Under the pieces are notes generated by a model, which ran no database searches, was not told the origin of the DNA, and saw only the letters and a program-made list of their open reading frames with translations. This document shows, one piece after another, positions 21,720 through 34,397 of a stretch of 64,000 nucleotides of DNA. Source of the stretch: Lathyrus oleraceus (Eukaryota > Streptophyta > Magnoliopsida > Fabales > Fabaceae); the NCBI RefSeq assembly GCF_024323335.1, contig NC_066583.1, positions 18,460,665-18,524,664 on the forward strand, written 5' to 3'. Position 1 is the stretch's first letter. Each line of letters begins with the position of its first letter. A program made the position numbers and the translations under genes.

Positions 21720-24700
21720 TGTCGCATTACGCGAAAAACCGGCGGGAAAAGAAAGAAACAACAGAGCCGCCACCGTGCGTTATTTATCCCAAAAGAGGGA
21801 AACGAAACGCTCAGAGTAAACCTGGAAAGAACATGGTCTCGCGACCAAAGAGAATGGGTTCGGGAGTCGGTTATGCGAAGGGAAGGTATTAGCACCCCTA
21901 CGCATCCGTAGTACTCTACGGGATCCACGCACAAAAGGAAGGAAAAATGGTTGCTAAACACTGCTCAAACACACACACACTGGCTGAAAGAGACAAAAGA
22001 GACTGACTGAAACTGACTCGGCAGGATATCGCATCCTGGGCCTACTTAGTCTATCAGGCATAGACATCAGAGTCGAAGTAGTTCGGACTGGGGAGACGCC
22101 ACATGCTCGCTAGGATGTCGCATCCTATGCATACGTATCTTCTCGGACGAGAGAAGAATCAGAGCATTCGTAGCTCGGCTGACACGCACACAAACAAACA
22201 AAACACGCACAGGCAAACGTGGAGCCCGAATGCCAATCACTGGACTTACATCAGCATCCGAACCAAAACGCACACAGGAAACCAACTGCCAATCGCTGGA
22301 CTTATGTCGGACTCCAACCAGAACACACACAAGGGTGGTTAAGACACAAAGGGTTGAAAAAGAAAAAGAGCGCCCGGAGAGATCAGCTCAATCTCCTGCC
22401 TACATACTCCATCTGGTATGAAGATCAGGGCGATGTAGTTACCCTACGCAGGGAAAAAAGACTAGCCTAACCAGATAACAGAGGGAGACACAACACTAGG
22501 GAGACTACGACTCGAGCCTAGATGTTGTCATGCAAAGTCAACCCTAAGTTAAGGTTTCTAGCTAAATGGCACAAGGGCTAACCTATCCTAAGCACGGCTT
22601 GCACAGGAAGCAAGCCACACCTAAACCAACTTGCACAGGAAGCAAGGGGGGTCTCGATTGCAACTAGGGCAAGAGAAAGGGGAGGTCTCAATCGCAACAA
22701 GGGCGAGAGAAAAGAATTAGTGTTAGTTGTTAGTCAAACTCGACAAGACATCGCATCTCGTGCCTACGTATCTCATCTGAACATGAGAATCAGAGTTGCC
22801 GTAGTTCGGCTAAACTATTACTGTTGGTTTGTGTTTTTTAAGTGGACAACGTCACTACACAATCTACCTGATGCTCGACCTTTGGAGACTTACTCATCTG
22901 TAGTAGAAGGAGTTAACGTATCCTTAAGAGGGGATGATGTTTGTTTGTGTTTTTAAAAAGGCTCAAGCAAGAAAGGAAGTCCTATACGAAGGAACCGTGC
23001 TACCTTAATTGACATGCAAACGAGACTACGCGGAGTCTAACAACCTAGGGGATACAAACACACCACACAAGCATACACAAGCACATCCAGCATAAAATAA
23101 ACACACCAACAAGGGGGCTCAAGCATGGGTTAGGTTTTAGTCGAGGGTTCATATCAACCTCAACAAACAAACCTCTGGAACGGGGTGAGTGGTGCTCTTA
23201 ACCTTGCCATTGAGGGGCTAAGGTGAAGCAGATGAAAGGTGAGTGAAGATGAGACCTCACAGCTTCTATCCCTGGCCTGGGAGAGCTTAAGACAAGAATG
23301 TGTGGGTTCAGAAGGTGGGAACCCTTCTACACATTTGATACTGACTCAACTGTGCAATTGCACAAGATCTTGGGTTTTTATCTGAAATGCATCAACACAG
23401 TAGTGTGAGCAAAACAGAAGACACACTGAATAGCAGGGGATAGGTTGCTTATCCCTTGGTTCTGCCAATTGCCTCTTCACTTAGGAGGTCTTTGACTCTG
23501 TACAAGGACAAATTAAACATACACAAACATTGCCTCTTAAGGAGGACTTCAGACAGTTGCCTGGCCGAGTAACAGGCCAGGTCTTCCAGACTACATGAAG
23601 AAAAAGGAAATATACCTCAAGCAAGTTGCTAAATAGCAAAGCAAAGCAAGTTCAAAGAACTTAAGCAACTAAGGGTACCTGAAATAGTCAAACCAATCAG
23701 TATACAGTTCAACAGTCAAATCAAAAGGAATGGAAACCACAGACAAATCAGGTAATCAGATGTGCAAGGCACAAAACTCAAACACATGAGCCAAGCCACC
23801 TACAAAACAAAGGTTAGCTCAATGACATTCAAGCAAGCTCAAACAAAAGAAATTAATCTCATTGGTCACTGGGTGTTCAACCTGAAAACACAAGCTCAAA
23901 AGTGAGTAACTGGACCACTAGGGCAAGCCTAGGGTCAAAAGAGAATGAAAAAGGCAAAACAGCAAAGGGCAAGCAACCCAAATCATGTTCAAACATTTAA
24001 GAAGCAATCACAATTGGGTTCATGTTCATATCATGCATCATCATCAATTCACAAGCAAAAGAAGTCAAAGCATGGCAAGGGAGGGCTCAAAGAAGTCAAC
24101 AGAATGACTTGCATCAAAAGTCAACTCAAACATTTTCAAAAAATCACCAGATAAATCATGATCAATCCTAACACCTAGCATGGTAAGCATGTCAAATTTC
24201 ATTGCATTTGGACAAGTGGAAGGCAGTCTATGAAAATCATAAAGTCAAAGCACATTTGAACATGCTCAATGAAGTCAACAGCAAGACTTAGCTCAAAACC
24301 AAACATAAGCATTTCCAAAAATCATCAAATAATTCATGCTCAATCACAATCCATAACATGACATGCATATAAAATTTCAGCTCAATTGGATCATGGGAAG
24401 GTGGTCAATAAAAATCAGAAAGTCAAAACAATTTCAAGCATGCTCAAAGAAGTCAAACAAACATGTATCAACTTCAAAAAATCATAACTCAATGAAAACA
24501 GATGAGAAATGAATGGGATCAACACCATGGCAAAGCTTAAGATGTCTAGTATGCACATGCAAAATTTCATGATCATCCAACAAAGTATGAGAATTTCCCA
24601 AATGAAATGGCAAGATGTATCACACAAAGTCAACAATTGACTAGGCAGGGAAGAAAAATCTCAAACAATTAAGAAATGGCATAATTAATTCCAGGAAAAT

Positions 24701-25434
24701 TCACAAGTCAACTAGACATATAAGAGAAGGATCATGCAAAATTTCACATCAATTGAAGGTCAGGAAGCATGTCAACAAAAATCATGAAATTACATATCAT
24801 TGGTGTGACACAAATTGTCACACCCTACTTCAAAAATTCATATCTTAATAACCAGATAAGATAAAATCCAGAACTCTACATCAAAACAAACATGAATGAG
24901 TGTAGATTAACCACAAAAAATTTCAGATCAAATGAATGCATCATCACAATTTCACAATGGTTTTGGCAAAAGGTATGAAATATGCATACATGTCAAGAAC
25001 CCTAATGCCATTAAAAATCCAGCCATCCAAAAAATCATTAAAAATCATGATAAAAAAGTAGACATTCTCATGAACATGATGCAAAAAATTTCATGATTTT
25101 TGGATCTGAAATGCACGAGTTATGAATTTTGTAAGTTGAGTAATCAATTGAAACAAAATGAGCAAAAGAACATGGTTTACTAAGTCAACAAGGTTGACCG
25201 AGTGGCATTCTGGTAATAACACCCTCATTAATCAAAACGGTGCGTACAGGGCATGGGAAATGAAATGTTCTCATTGGTTGTCACCAATGGAACAGTAATT
25301 CAAGCAGAAAAGTCAAACAACAACAGCCAATCCATTCACGAGTTCATGTTCTGGGCAGGTGATTAGGGTTTTGGAACAGCAACAGCGTATGTTCATCTTG
25401 TTCATCATATCATCATAAAATGAATTCAACCAGG
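21720..25434 (-). repeat. Left (3') LTR of B, first piece
   Basis: Matches 40634-44348 of the right LTR. Pseudoknot units lie at 22015-22086, 22103-22178, 22371-22442 and 22737-22809; the CCGTAG/CTACGG hairpin is at 21906-21921. From about 23900 to 25100 there is a degenerate repeat with AAAATTTCA, AAGTCAA and CATGCTCAA words. No gene. Confidence 0.92.
22015..22809 (-). other. Cluster of four candidate pseudoknot RNA units in B's left LTR
   Basis: Same four units as in A. One P2 arm has changed to a wobble pair (CTTCAT with ATGGAG in the 22371-22442 unit). One P3 is AGGATG-CGA-CATCCT where A has AGGATG-CGA-TATCCT, so pairing is kept. Confidence 0.68.
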
Positions 25435-26639
25435 TGTAGCACCTCAAATTTGCACCTATCATTGTACATACATTTTCATATTAGGTCATAGCATATCATG
25501 GTCCATTGCATAGCATTTGCATTGTCCCCAGTTGCCTCAAGAGCAAGCAAGCAAAAAATTAGGTCAAACTGATCAGGAGATCAGTCAACCAATCAAGCAA
25601 GTGTGTTTTTCATTGAGCCAAGACCTTAGGGTTTGTCCAACAAGTTCACATAACTTGGAGGTCCATTTGAAGTGTTCAAGTCAAGGGTTGAAGGCTTGGA
25701 GATCATCAGTTCATACACAGACAGTCAAAAGTCAAAGAAAGTCAACAGTCAGTCAAGGCAGTGGATGGTGACCATTCTTGTGGAATTTGGGCACCATGAT
25801 CAATAATCAAGAGTTCATACAATTTGGGACATCATTTGAAGTCAAATTCTCAAGGAATTAGGGTTTGGAAGTCATCAGTCAATGCACAATCAGACAGAAA
25901 CCCTAAAAGTCAACTGTTGGTCAACTGTCCATTTAATCAGTGATTTGATGATTGGAATTGGTTTGTGAGAGCTCATTCATGGCCAAATAGGCCTAGTATA
26001 TCATGTCAAACACCATCATGGAAGAATTTGAAGCCAGAATCAAAAATTTCCAAAAATGGAAATTGGACCTGTAACTGAAACTTACCAAAAATGGAAAGTC
26101 TTGATCCTCAAACTTACATCATGATACAAGCTTCAAATGAATTTTTTCCCAACATGAAAGTTGAAGATCTTGTTCTCCCATTTCCAAAAAGTCCAAGAAC
26201 TCTCAATTCCCATGTGTGGTTGGCAAGTTATGATCGAATCGATTTCAGAAAATCTTGAACTTCAAAAGGCCATATCTCTCAAACCGTTTGGCCAATTTTG
26301 GTGAGGTTTTTTCCTACAAGTCACATTTGATCCCCTCTTTCCAAAAATATAAATTTCATGAGCCAAAACTTCACCAATCAAAATGGCATTTTTTGACCTA
26401 TCTCATTTAAATGCAAGTTTGACCAATGTTTGACTTTTTGATATAAACATTTTTCTAACATTTGGCCAATTGGAACAGCTCAGAAATATCATTTAAAATG
26501 TGTTTGCAAGCTCAAATTATGCAGTACATGTGAATCCATACTTGGTTGCTTGAATTGGAAGGAAAGTACAAATTTCACTCATTCTATCCATACTCTCTAC
26601 CATGCCATGCTTTGTACTTCATCAAGACAGAATTTTTGA

Positions 26640-27910
26640 AGGCCATTTGCTGTCATTTTGAAGCCTCATTGTGCAGCCAAGACAACAGAAGAAGGCCATT
26701 ACTAAGTTGCTTGAATTGTGGAAAGAAGGTACATTGTCACCATGCTACCCCATACATCCCACAACCATGCTTTGTACTGTCCAACAGCAGACCTAGCAGC
26801 ATTGTGCAGCATTTTTTCTGTCATCTTTGGGATACACTACTGGCTGCACAATACCACAGTTCCAAGACATTGCCTTGCCACCAAAAGCAACACTCAACAG
26901 CAGTTTTTGAGGATGGATTTTCTGTCATTAAAGGACAGCCACAACAGCCAACAGCAGGTTTGGTAAAGGATTTTTCTGTCATTGTGAGGACTGGTAGCAG
27001 CAGCAATAGATTGCACACAATTCTCTCTCAAAATTGCCCATGCTGTTGAAAACAAGAGCAACTTCTAACAGCATCCAACTTGCCATGCTTGGTACTGCAC
27101 ATAGCAGTCTTTCTCATCATTTTCCTGTCAAAAACCAATCCTACTGGCAGCCATCAAAGATAACATAGCAGTTCCTTTGTGCACCATTTTCTGTCAATTA
27201 CACAGCATTACTAGCTGCAACCAACACACCATACATCTTGCATATTCCAAATTTTCTGTCAAAAACTCCAAAGTCACCAAGCCTGGCCATGATTATGTGC
27301 ACTGTCCAAACACCATTTTGAAACCATTAGCTGGCAGCAACACAACCAAACTTCTCATTCTTGGCCATTCAAAATTTTCTGTCCAAACACCCAATGAACT
27401 AAGCTTGGCATGACCACACTAGGCAACATCCAAAAGCAGAGTTCACTCCTCTTTCTTTTCTGTCATGGCAGCCACAAACCATTTGGCCTGAGCAGTAGCA
27501 CAACACATAGAACAAACCAACTTCACATTTTTTTCAAGCTTCATTTGGTGTGCATTTCAAAAGCTGTCCAAAGTTCAAAAGGCCAAGGTTTTGCCTTACC
27601 ACAAAAGCAACCTAACCAACTGAAAAACCTTTGCTTTTCATTCTCTCAAAAGATCACTTTTGGCCATTTTGCACTTTTTGTCCAAAAACACCAAGTAACC
27701 TAACCTGGCCTTGCTGGTGTCAAGAATCAAACACATTTTCTGTCATTGAAAATACTGATAGCAGCAGACCAACATCATTCTTTCTCCAAGAACATTCACC
27801 TTGCTCTTGGCATTTTCCCATTTTTCTGTCCAATTTCCAAAGCAACCTAACCTGGCCTGGCTTGTAACAAGGATCAAACCTCATTTTCCTGTCATTGTGA
27901 ACCTTACTAG
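26640..27910 (+). repeat. Degenerate interspersed repeat zone in solo LTR S
   Basis: TTTTCTGTCA or TTCCTGTCA appears about a dozen times (e.g. 26928, 26971, 27188, 27252, 27373, 27455, 27736, 27825, 27889) among words such as CTTGGCA and AACCAAACT. Spacing is irregular. I found no counterpart in B's LTRs. No credible protein. Confidence 0.55.
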
Positions 27911-28552
27911 CTGCAAGACACAGACCAAAATTCACTTATGCTCAAAAGACCACATCTTGGCATTTTCACCAAATCAAGCAAAACCAGTTCAGTGGCCAAC
28001 TTCATTTCCAACTTGATTCAAGTTCAAGTAGGGTGTCAAACAGCTTGCCTTGGACTCTTTGAAGCTATTTGGATACCTGTCAAGCATTGAAAGCATCTCC
28101 AGCATCACATTCAACATTGCCCTGTCCAGGTTAGCAATTTGCCTTCGAAATGCTTGATAGAATGATTTTCATGTCTTAATGTGTGAATGAGAAATGCTAT
28201 ATTCAACCCCCTGAACATGATTGAATGCCTATTTTCATCCAATTTTGCTTGTGTGTGATTTTGAATTTTGCTGCTAGGGGGTTAGGGTTTCTGTGTTCAT
28301 CATGATGTATCTCTATGCACAGTGCACCATTTTGAATTTCATGGCCATGGTTGTGTTAAGCACATGAAATAGATGAATTTTGGTTTTTGTTTCATTTGAT
28401 TTCGTGCACTGTAGAGGAAGATACATGTTGTTGATGTTTGAAAAAATATGTTTGAGTTTGGGAAGAAGACGGAGCCAGGGCGCGCGAATTTTAAGTTTAA
28501 AAGTGTTGCATGCCTTATTTTGATTGGAAGCGAAATTGAGTCACCAATTGAC

Positions 28553-28620
28553 ACATAGCCCAGTGGTGGGCGCGCTGGTTTGAATTATCAGGGGGAGGGG
28601 TTCGAATCCTACCTCCCCCA
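28553..28620 (+). other. tRNA-like / SINE-like block in solo LTR S
   Basis: Contains an A-box-like TAGCCCAGTGGTGGG (28556-28570) and a near-consensus B box GGTTCGAATCC (28599-28609), about 30 bp apart. A full cloverleaf does not fold convincingly, so it is more likely a tRNA-derived SINE fragment than a tRNA gene. Confidence 0.4.
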
Positions 28621-30136
28621 TTTGTGTTTCTTGCCTTTTTAAAAAATGCATTTTTTTTATAAACTTCCATTTTGATTTTCATTTTTGATTTTTATTTTAC
28701 TTAACATGAAATAAATATGTGAACATGAAAAAATGACAAAAAATATGAATGTTTGACTTTGTGGACTTTTTAGGCCATTTTGTGAATTTATCCCGATTTT
28801 ATGAGTTCTACCGATTAAATGTCATCTTGTGCGTTTCATGTGGTTATTTTGATCTTTCAGACCTAGGATTTTTGTGTGAAATCAATTTAGGGTAGGAACA
28901 TGTCCCCTTAGACACTTAGGGTAATTTTTCACACAATGCTCGATTTAATTTTGACAAAGTCCCGATTAAATGTTTTTGACCTCTTAAACTTGTCCAAATG
29001 GGATGAAGTTTGACATGCTTACCATGCTATGTGTTAGGTTTGGCCTGGATTTATTTGGTGATTTTTGGAAAATGTTTAGATTGCTTTTGAGCAAGTCTTG
29101 CTGTTGACTTCTATGAGTTTCTGTTTGCCATACTTTGACCTAATTTGTTCATGAAATGATGATAGTGATTGATATGGATGTGAGCCCAATTGGTTTTGTT
29201 TCCTAATTGTTTGAACATGATTTTGGATACTTACCCCTTGCTGTTTGGACTTTCTCATTCACTTTTGACCCTAGGCTTGCCCTAGTGGTCCTGTTACTCA
29301 CCTTTGAGCTTGTGTTTTCAGGTTGACCATCAAATGGCCATTGAGACCAATTCTTTTGACTGAGCTTGCTTAAAAATCATTGTCTAACTTGTTTGTTTTG
29401 TAGGTGGCTTGGCTCACATGCCTTAAGCTTTGTACCTTGCACATTCACTAGCTTGTGTTGACTGGTTGATGTCTGTTTCATTTTGATTTAACTCTGACTT
29501 GTATACTAACTGTGCTTGACTGATTTCAGGTACTTTAGTTGCTTAGTTCCTTGTGAACTTTTTGCTTTGCTTTGCTTGTATAAGCAATTTGCATTGAGGT
29601 ATGTCTCTTTTACTTCATGTAGTCTGGAAGACCTGGCCTGTTACTTGGCCAGGCAACTGTTTGAAGTCCTCCTTAAGAGGCAATGTTTGTGGATGTTTAA
29701 TTTTGTCCTTGCATAGAGTCAAAGTCCTCCTAAGTGAAGAGGCAATTGGTGGAAGGTAGGGATATGCAATCTATCCCCCACTATTCAGTGTGTCATCTGC
29801 TTTGCTCACACCACTGTGTTGATGCATTACAGATAAAAACCCAAGATCTTGTACGATTGTACAGTTGAGTCAGTTTCAAATGTGTAGAAGGGTTCCCACT
29901 TTCTGAACCCACACATTCTTGTCTTGAGCTCTCCCAGGCCAGGGATAAGAGCTGTGAAGTCTTATCTTCACTCACCTTTCATCTGCTTCACCTTAGCCCC
30001 TCAATGGCAAGGTTAAGAGCACATTCACCCCAATCCAGAGGTTTGTTTGTTGAGGTTGATATGACCCCTTGACTAAAACCTAACCCTTGTTTGAGCCACT
30101 TGTTTATGTATAGCGTGTGCTATCTGTGCTTGTAGG

Positions 30137-30345
30137 ATTGTTTGACTTGCTTCCTGTGCAAGTTAGGATTGTTTGACTTGCTTCCTGTGCAAGTTAGGAT
30201 TGTTTGACTTGCTTCCTGTGCAAGTTAGGATTGTTTGACTTGCTTCCTGTGCAAGTTAGGATTAGTTTAGACTTGCTTCCTGTGCAAGTTAGGTTTTACT
30301 TGGCTTGCTTCCTGTGCAAGTTAAGTGTGTGTGGCTTGCTTCCTG
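30137..30345 (+). repeat. 31-bp tandem repeat with hairpin units in solo LTR S
   Basis: GATTGTTTGACTTGCTTCC repeats at 31-bp steps four times, then degenerates. Each unit holds ACTTGC-TTCCTGT-GCAAGT, a 6-bp stem. The same hairpin occurs once, with a longer stem, in A's LTRs. Confidence 0.85.
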
Positions 30346-30503
30346 TGTGAGCCATGCTTAGGATAGGTTGGCCCTTGTGCCATTTAGCTAGAAACCTTAA
30401 CTTAGGGATGATTTGCATGATAACATCTAGGCTCGAGTCGTAGTCTCCCTAGTTGTGTCTCCCTCTGTTATCTGGTTAGGCTAATCCTTTATCCCTCCGT
30501 AGG

Positions 30504-30960
30504 GGAACTACATCGCCTTGATCTTCATACCAGATGAAGTATGTAGGCAGGAGATTGAGCTGATCTCTCCGGGCGCCTTTTCTTTTCTTTTGTGTGTGTG
30601 CTTGACAGTTATAGGCTCGAGTCCCCGACTCCCTATTAACTTGTTGTGTTGTTGTGTGTTTGGAAGCTGATGTAAGACCATCGAGTGGCATTCGGGTTCC
30701 AGTGTGTGTTTGTTGGTTCGGATGCTGATGTAAGTCCAGTGATTGGCATTCGGGCTCCATGTTTGCCTGTGTTCGCTTTGCTTGTGTGTGTGTCAGCCGA
30801 GCTACGAATGCTCTGATTCTTCTCTCGTCCGAGGAGATACGTATGCATAGGATGCGATATCCTAGCGAGCATGTGTCGTTTCCCCAGTCCGAACTACTTC
30901 GACTCTGATGTCTATGCCTGATAGACTAAGTAGGCCCAGGATGCGATATCCTGCCGAGTT
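30504..30960 (+). other. Three candidate pseudoknot RNA units in solo LTR S
   Basis: Units at 30504-30575, 30797-30872 and 30889-30960, now on the plus strand. They match three of A's four units. Differences keep pairing through wobbles: P1 GACTC/GAGTT, CGCCT/GGGCG, and P2 CTTCTC/GAGGAG. The conserved CCGTAG-AGTA-CTACGG hairpin is at 31060-31075. Confidence 0.68.
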
Positions 30961-31265
30961 AGTGTCAGTTTCAGTCAGTTTCTTTTGTCTCTTTCAGCCA
31001 GTGTGTGTGAGTTTGAGCAGTGTTTAGCAACCAATATTCCTTCCTTTTGTGCGTGGATCCCGTAGAGTACTACGGATGCGTAGGGGTGCTAATACCTTCC
31101 CTTCGCATAACCGACTCCCGAACCCATTCTCTTTGGTCGCGAGACCATGTTCTTTCCCAGGTTTACTCTGAGCGTTTCCTTTCCCTCTTTTGGGATAAAT
31201 AACGCACGGTGGCGGCTCTGTTGTTCTTGTTTTCCCGCCGGTTTTTCGCGTGATGCGACACCAGG

Positions 31266-33063
31266 GCTTCATGAACAACATGGCAATGGAACAAAGACAT
31301 TCATGTAACATTAAACAGCCACAAACAAACATGTTTCATGTGAATTTTCTGGGCAAATCCTAGGGTTTCACTACTGTAAGCTTCATCTTCAACACTTAAC
31401 ATGCAGAATCAAATCACCCAGAAATCATGGATATGCATACCAATCGAACCAATGAAGCAAGCACAGTCATAATCTAGCCATGGTTTTCATTAAATCATCA
31501 TCATCAAAGCAAATCGACTAAAAACAAGTTTGAGCATACAAATGAAAATCCAGATTTCTCATGCATGACACAACCATTTCAAGCAATCCATAGTTCATTA
31601 GAATCAGCAAAGAGTAAACTATCATAAGCATAGCATGGATTAGAGAAAGAAGGTGGTCGAAACCTTACTTGATTTTGAAGAAAGGAGTGGAGCAGTGGTT
31701 ATCTTGGTGATGCAGCTCGAAACAGATGAAGCTCTTGGTTTGAAATGATGGCTGGAGGGTGGCTTGAAGCTCAGCAACTCTTGGAAACACCAAAATCGAA
31801 AATCACCATTGTTGGATTCATGGAGAAACAGAACTTGAAATGCTATTCCAATTGGTATTTTATGCTTAGAAACAACTCTCAATGGTGGTTAGATGATGGA
31901 ACAATGAAGGATTGTTCGAGTTGTTTGGAGGTTTTGAGCAGAAATTGCAAAATGTCAAAATCGAAATTGAGAGAGAATGAGAGTTTTCTGTGTTTAGATG
32001 GCTGCTAGGGTTTACCATTTGACAGAAAATGAGTCTTATATGGTCTGTTTAACATTGGATAAGGATGTGCTAATCAAGTTTTGCTTAATTGAAACAAATT
32101 GCTAATTTGCCAATTTTGAACAAAAATGCATATGGGAGTATGTTCTGCCCGAGTTTGGGCTTTGCACAAGTCAGAAATGAGGTCCTAAAACAATTCCAAA
32201 TGGCCAATGTGATAGAAAATGCTTAATTCAAAAAGTCAAAAATGCACCTCACTTGAAATTCAAACATGCTAGGTTCAAAAATGCCATTTTGATTGGCAAT
32301 GTTTTGGCTCATGAAATTTATATTTTTGGAAAGAGGAGATGAAATGTGGTTTGTAGGAAAAAACCCCACCAAAATTGGCCAAATGGTTTGAGAGATATGG
32401 CCTTTTGAAGTTCAAGATTTTGTGAAAATGATTTGATCATATCTTGACAACCATGCATGGGAATTGAGAGTTCTTGGACTTTTTGGAAATGGGAGAATAA
32501 GATCTTCAACTTTCATGTTGGGCAAAAATTCATTTGAAGCTTGTATCATGATGCAAGTTGAGGATCAAGAAGTTTCCATTTTTGGCAGTTAAAATTACAG
32601 GTCCAGTTTCTATTTTTGGAAATTTTCTGTTTGGCTTCAAATTCTTCAATGATGTTGATTGCCATGATATATGAGGCCTATTGGGACATGAATAAGCCCT
32701 CTCAAACCAAATCCATCCATCAAAACCACAAAATCAACCACAATTGACCAACTTTGACTTTCTAGGGTTTCTGACTGACTGTGCATGAACTGATGACTTC
32801 TGAACATCCAACCCTTGACTTAAACATTTCAAATGAACCTCCAAGTCATGTGAACATATTGGACCAACCCTAGGGCCTTGGCTCCTTGAGAAACACCCTT
32901 GCTTGCTTGGTTGACTGATCTCCTGATCAGTTTGACCTAATTCCTTGACTTGCTTGCTCTTGAGGCAAATGGGACAATGCAATGCTATGCAGTGGACCAT
33001 GTTATGCTATGACCTAATATGAAAATGTATGTACAATGATAGGTGCAAATTTGAGGTGCTACA
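31266..33063 (-). repeat. Left (3') LTR of B, second piece
   Basis: Continues the LTR after solo LTR S and matches 44349-46145. Ends GAGGTGCTACA. AT-rich, no gene: short ORFs are in LTR sequence shared by all copies. Confidence 0.9.
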
Positions 33064-33080
33064 GCTGCCCCTATTCAATC
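33064..33080 (-). promoter_or_regulatory. Polypurine tract of element B
   Basis: Same sense word as in A (GATTGAATAGGGGCAGC), adjacent to the LTR start. Confidence 0.85.
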
Positions 33081-33194
33081 AGCTGGGAACCCGAACGGAT
33101 GATAGCAATGGCTGTCAGACTTTCAGGGTAAACAGGGATTGAATACCAAAGAACCGTAGAAATTTGCACCGACTGGATATGATACCAGGAAAAC

Positions 33195-33830
33195 CACGTC
33201 ATTTACCGATGACAAACTGCATGACAACTTCAGGAAAGCAAAACCATTTACCGATGGTTAGAGAACTGGAACCTTGATATTTACCGATATCAACTTCAGC
33301 GAGACCATTTACCGATGGCTGCTGGGAAAACAAACTTCTGAAAAAGTGAAACCATTTACCGATGGTTAAAGCTTTATATTTACCGATATCAACTTCAGCA
33401 AGACCATTTACCGATGGCTGCTGGGAAAACAGACTTCTGAAAAAGTGAAACCATTTACCGATGGTTAAAGCTTTATATTTACCGATATCAACTTCAGCAA
33501 GACCATTTACCGATGGCTGCTGGGAAAACAAACTTCTGAAAAGAGAAACCATTTACCGATGGTTAAAACTTGATATTTACCGATATCAACTTCAGCAAGA
33601 CCATTTACCGATGGCTGCTGGGAAAACAAACTTCTGAAAAGAGAAACCATTTACCGATGGTTAAAACTTGATATTTACCGATATCAACTTCAGCAAGACC
33701 ATTTACCGATGGCTGCTGGGAAACAGATTGATGAAAAACAAAACCATTTACCGATGGTTAAAACTTGATATTTACCGATATCAAGGCCATTTACCGATGG
33801 CTGCTGCAACTGGGAATTCGATATTTACCG
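33195..33830 (-). repeat. 98-bp tandem array of TTACCG hairpins, B's 3' UTR
   Basis: GATGGTT recurs at about 33460, 33558, 33656 and 33753, a 97-99 bp period, about six units. Each unit holds three hairpins with loop TTACCG: ACCAT/ATGGT, GATAT/ATATC and ACCAT/ATGGC. Absent from A at this place. Confidence 0.9.
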
Positions 33831-34215
33831 ATATCGAAGAAAACTGGGCCATTTACCGATGGCGTCTCCGCTTGGGGAGGAACAAAATCTTTGTGGTGAT
33901 ACCAGACAAACCGTTTACCGACGACTTCTGGGGATTTTTGTTGGGGGATTATCAGACATTTACCGATGACTGAAGGAAAGACTCGATGTTTACCGACACC
34001 GAAGCAATGGCGTTTACCGACACCAAAAAAATGACCAGACATTTACCGATGACTGGGTGAGACTCGATGTTTACCGACACCGAAGCAATGGCGTTTACCG
34101 ACACCAAAAAATGACCAGACATTTACCGATGACTGGGTGAGACTCGATGTTTACCGACACCGAAGCAATGGCGTTTACCGACACCAAAAAATGACCAGAC
34201 ATTTACCGATGACTG
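33831..34215 (-). repeat. About 80-bp tandem array of TTACCG hairpins, B's 3' UTR
   Basis: Three near-identical units containing GATGTTTACCGACACC, GGCGTTTACCGACACC and GACATTTACCGATGAC. Preceded by single hairpins GATAT/ATATC and GCCAT/ATGGC near 33824-33862. Confidence 0.88.
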
Positions 34216-34397
34216 GGAAAGAGGAATACTTCTTCTATTTGAAAATCGGAAATTGGCCTGAACGCCACTTCGGTCTGAATACCGGAAAATTGGCCTGAGT
34301 GCCATGAGTACATCGACCTGATCGTCGGAAACTTCTTCGGTCTGAATACCGGAAAAATTGGCCTGAGTGCCAAAGCGTGAATTGGTTTGTGTTCCAA
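34216..34397 (-). other. Short stretch related to C's TTCAGAYCGAAG repeats
   Basis: The minus strand repeats GGCACTCAGGCCAATTTTCC and ATTCAGACCGAAG, as in C's 3' UTR at 21255-21710. This shows A/B and C share an ancestral 3' UTR. Confidence 0.7.

Larger units (their letters stand above)
25435..31260 (+). mobile_element. Solo Ogre-type LTR (S), plus orientation, inside B's left LTR
   Basis: Begins TGTAGCACCTC and ends ATGCGACA, with the direct repeat CCAGG at 25430-25434 and 31261-31265. The uninterrupted right LTR of B has CCAGG only once (about 44344). No PBS, PPT or interior is present, so the element was lost by LTR-LTR recombination after insertion. At 5.83 kb it is the longest LTR here. 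It contains a degenerate TTTTCTGTCA repeat zone, a tRNA-like block and 31-bp tandem hairpins, listed separately. Confidence 0.92.

Noticed and set aside
26546..28016. Several plus-strand ORFs of 65-167 codons in the solo LTR
   Set aside because: Low-complexity composition from the TTTTCTGTCA-type repeat, no domain, and overlapping frames equally open.
28551..28620. Functional tRNA gene
   Set aside because: A- and B-box-like motifs are present, but acceptor and T-arm pairing are poor and no anticodon arm can be placed with confidence.
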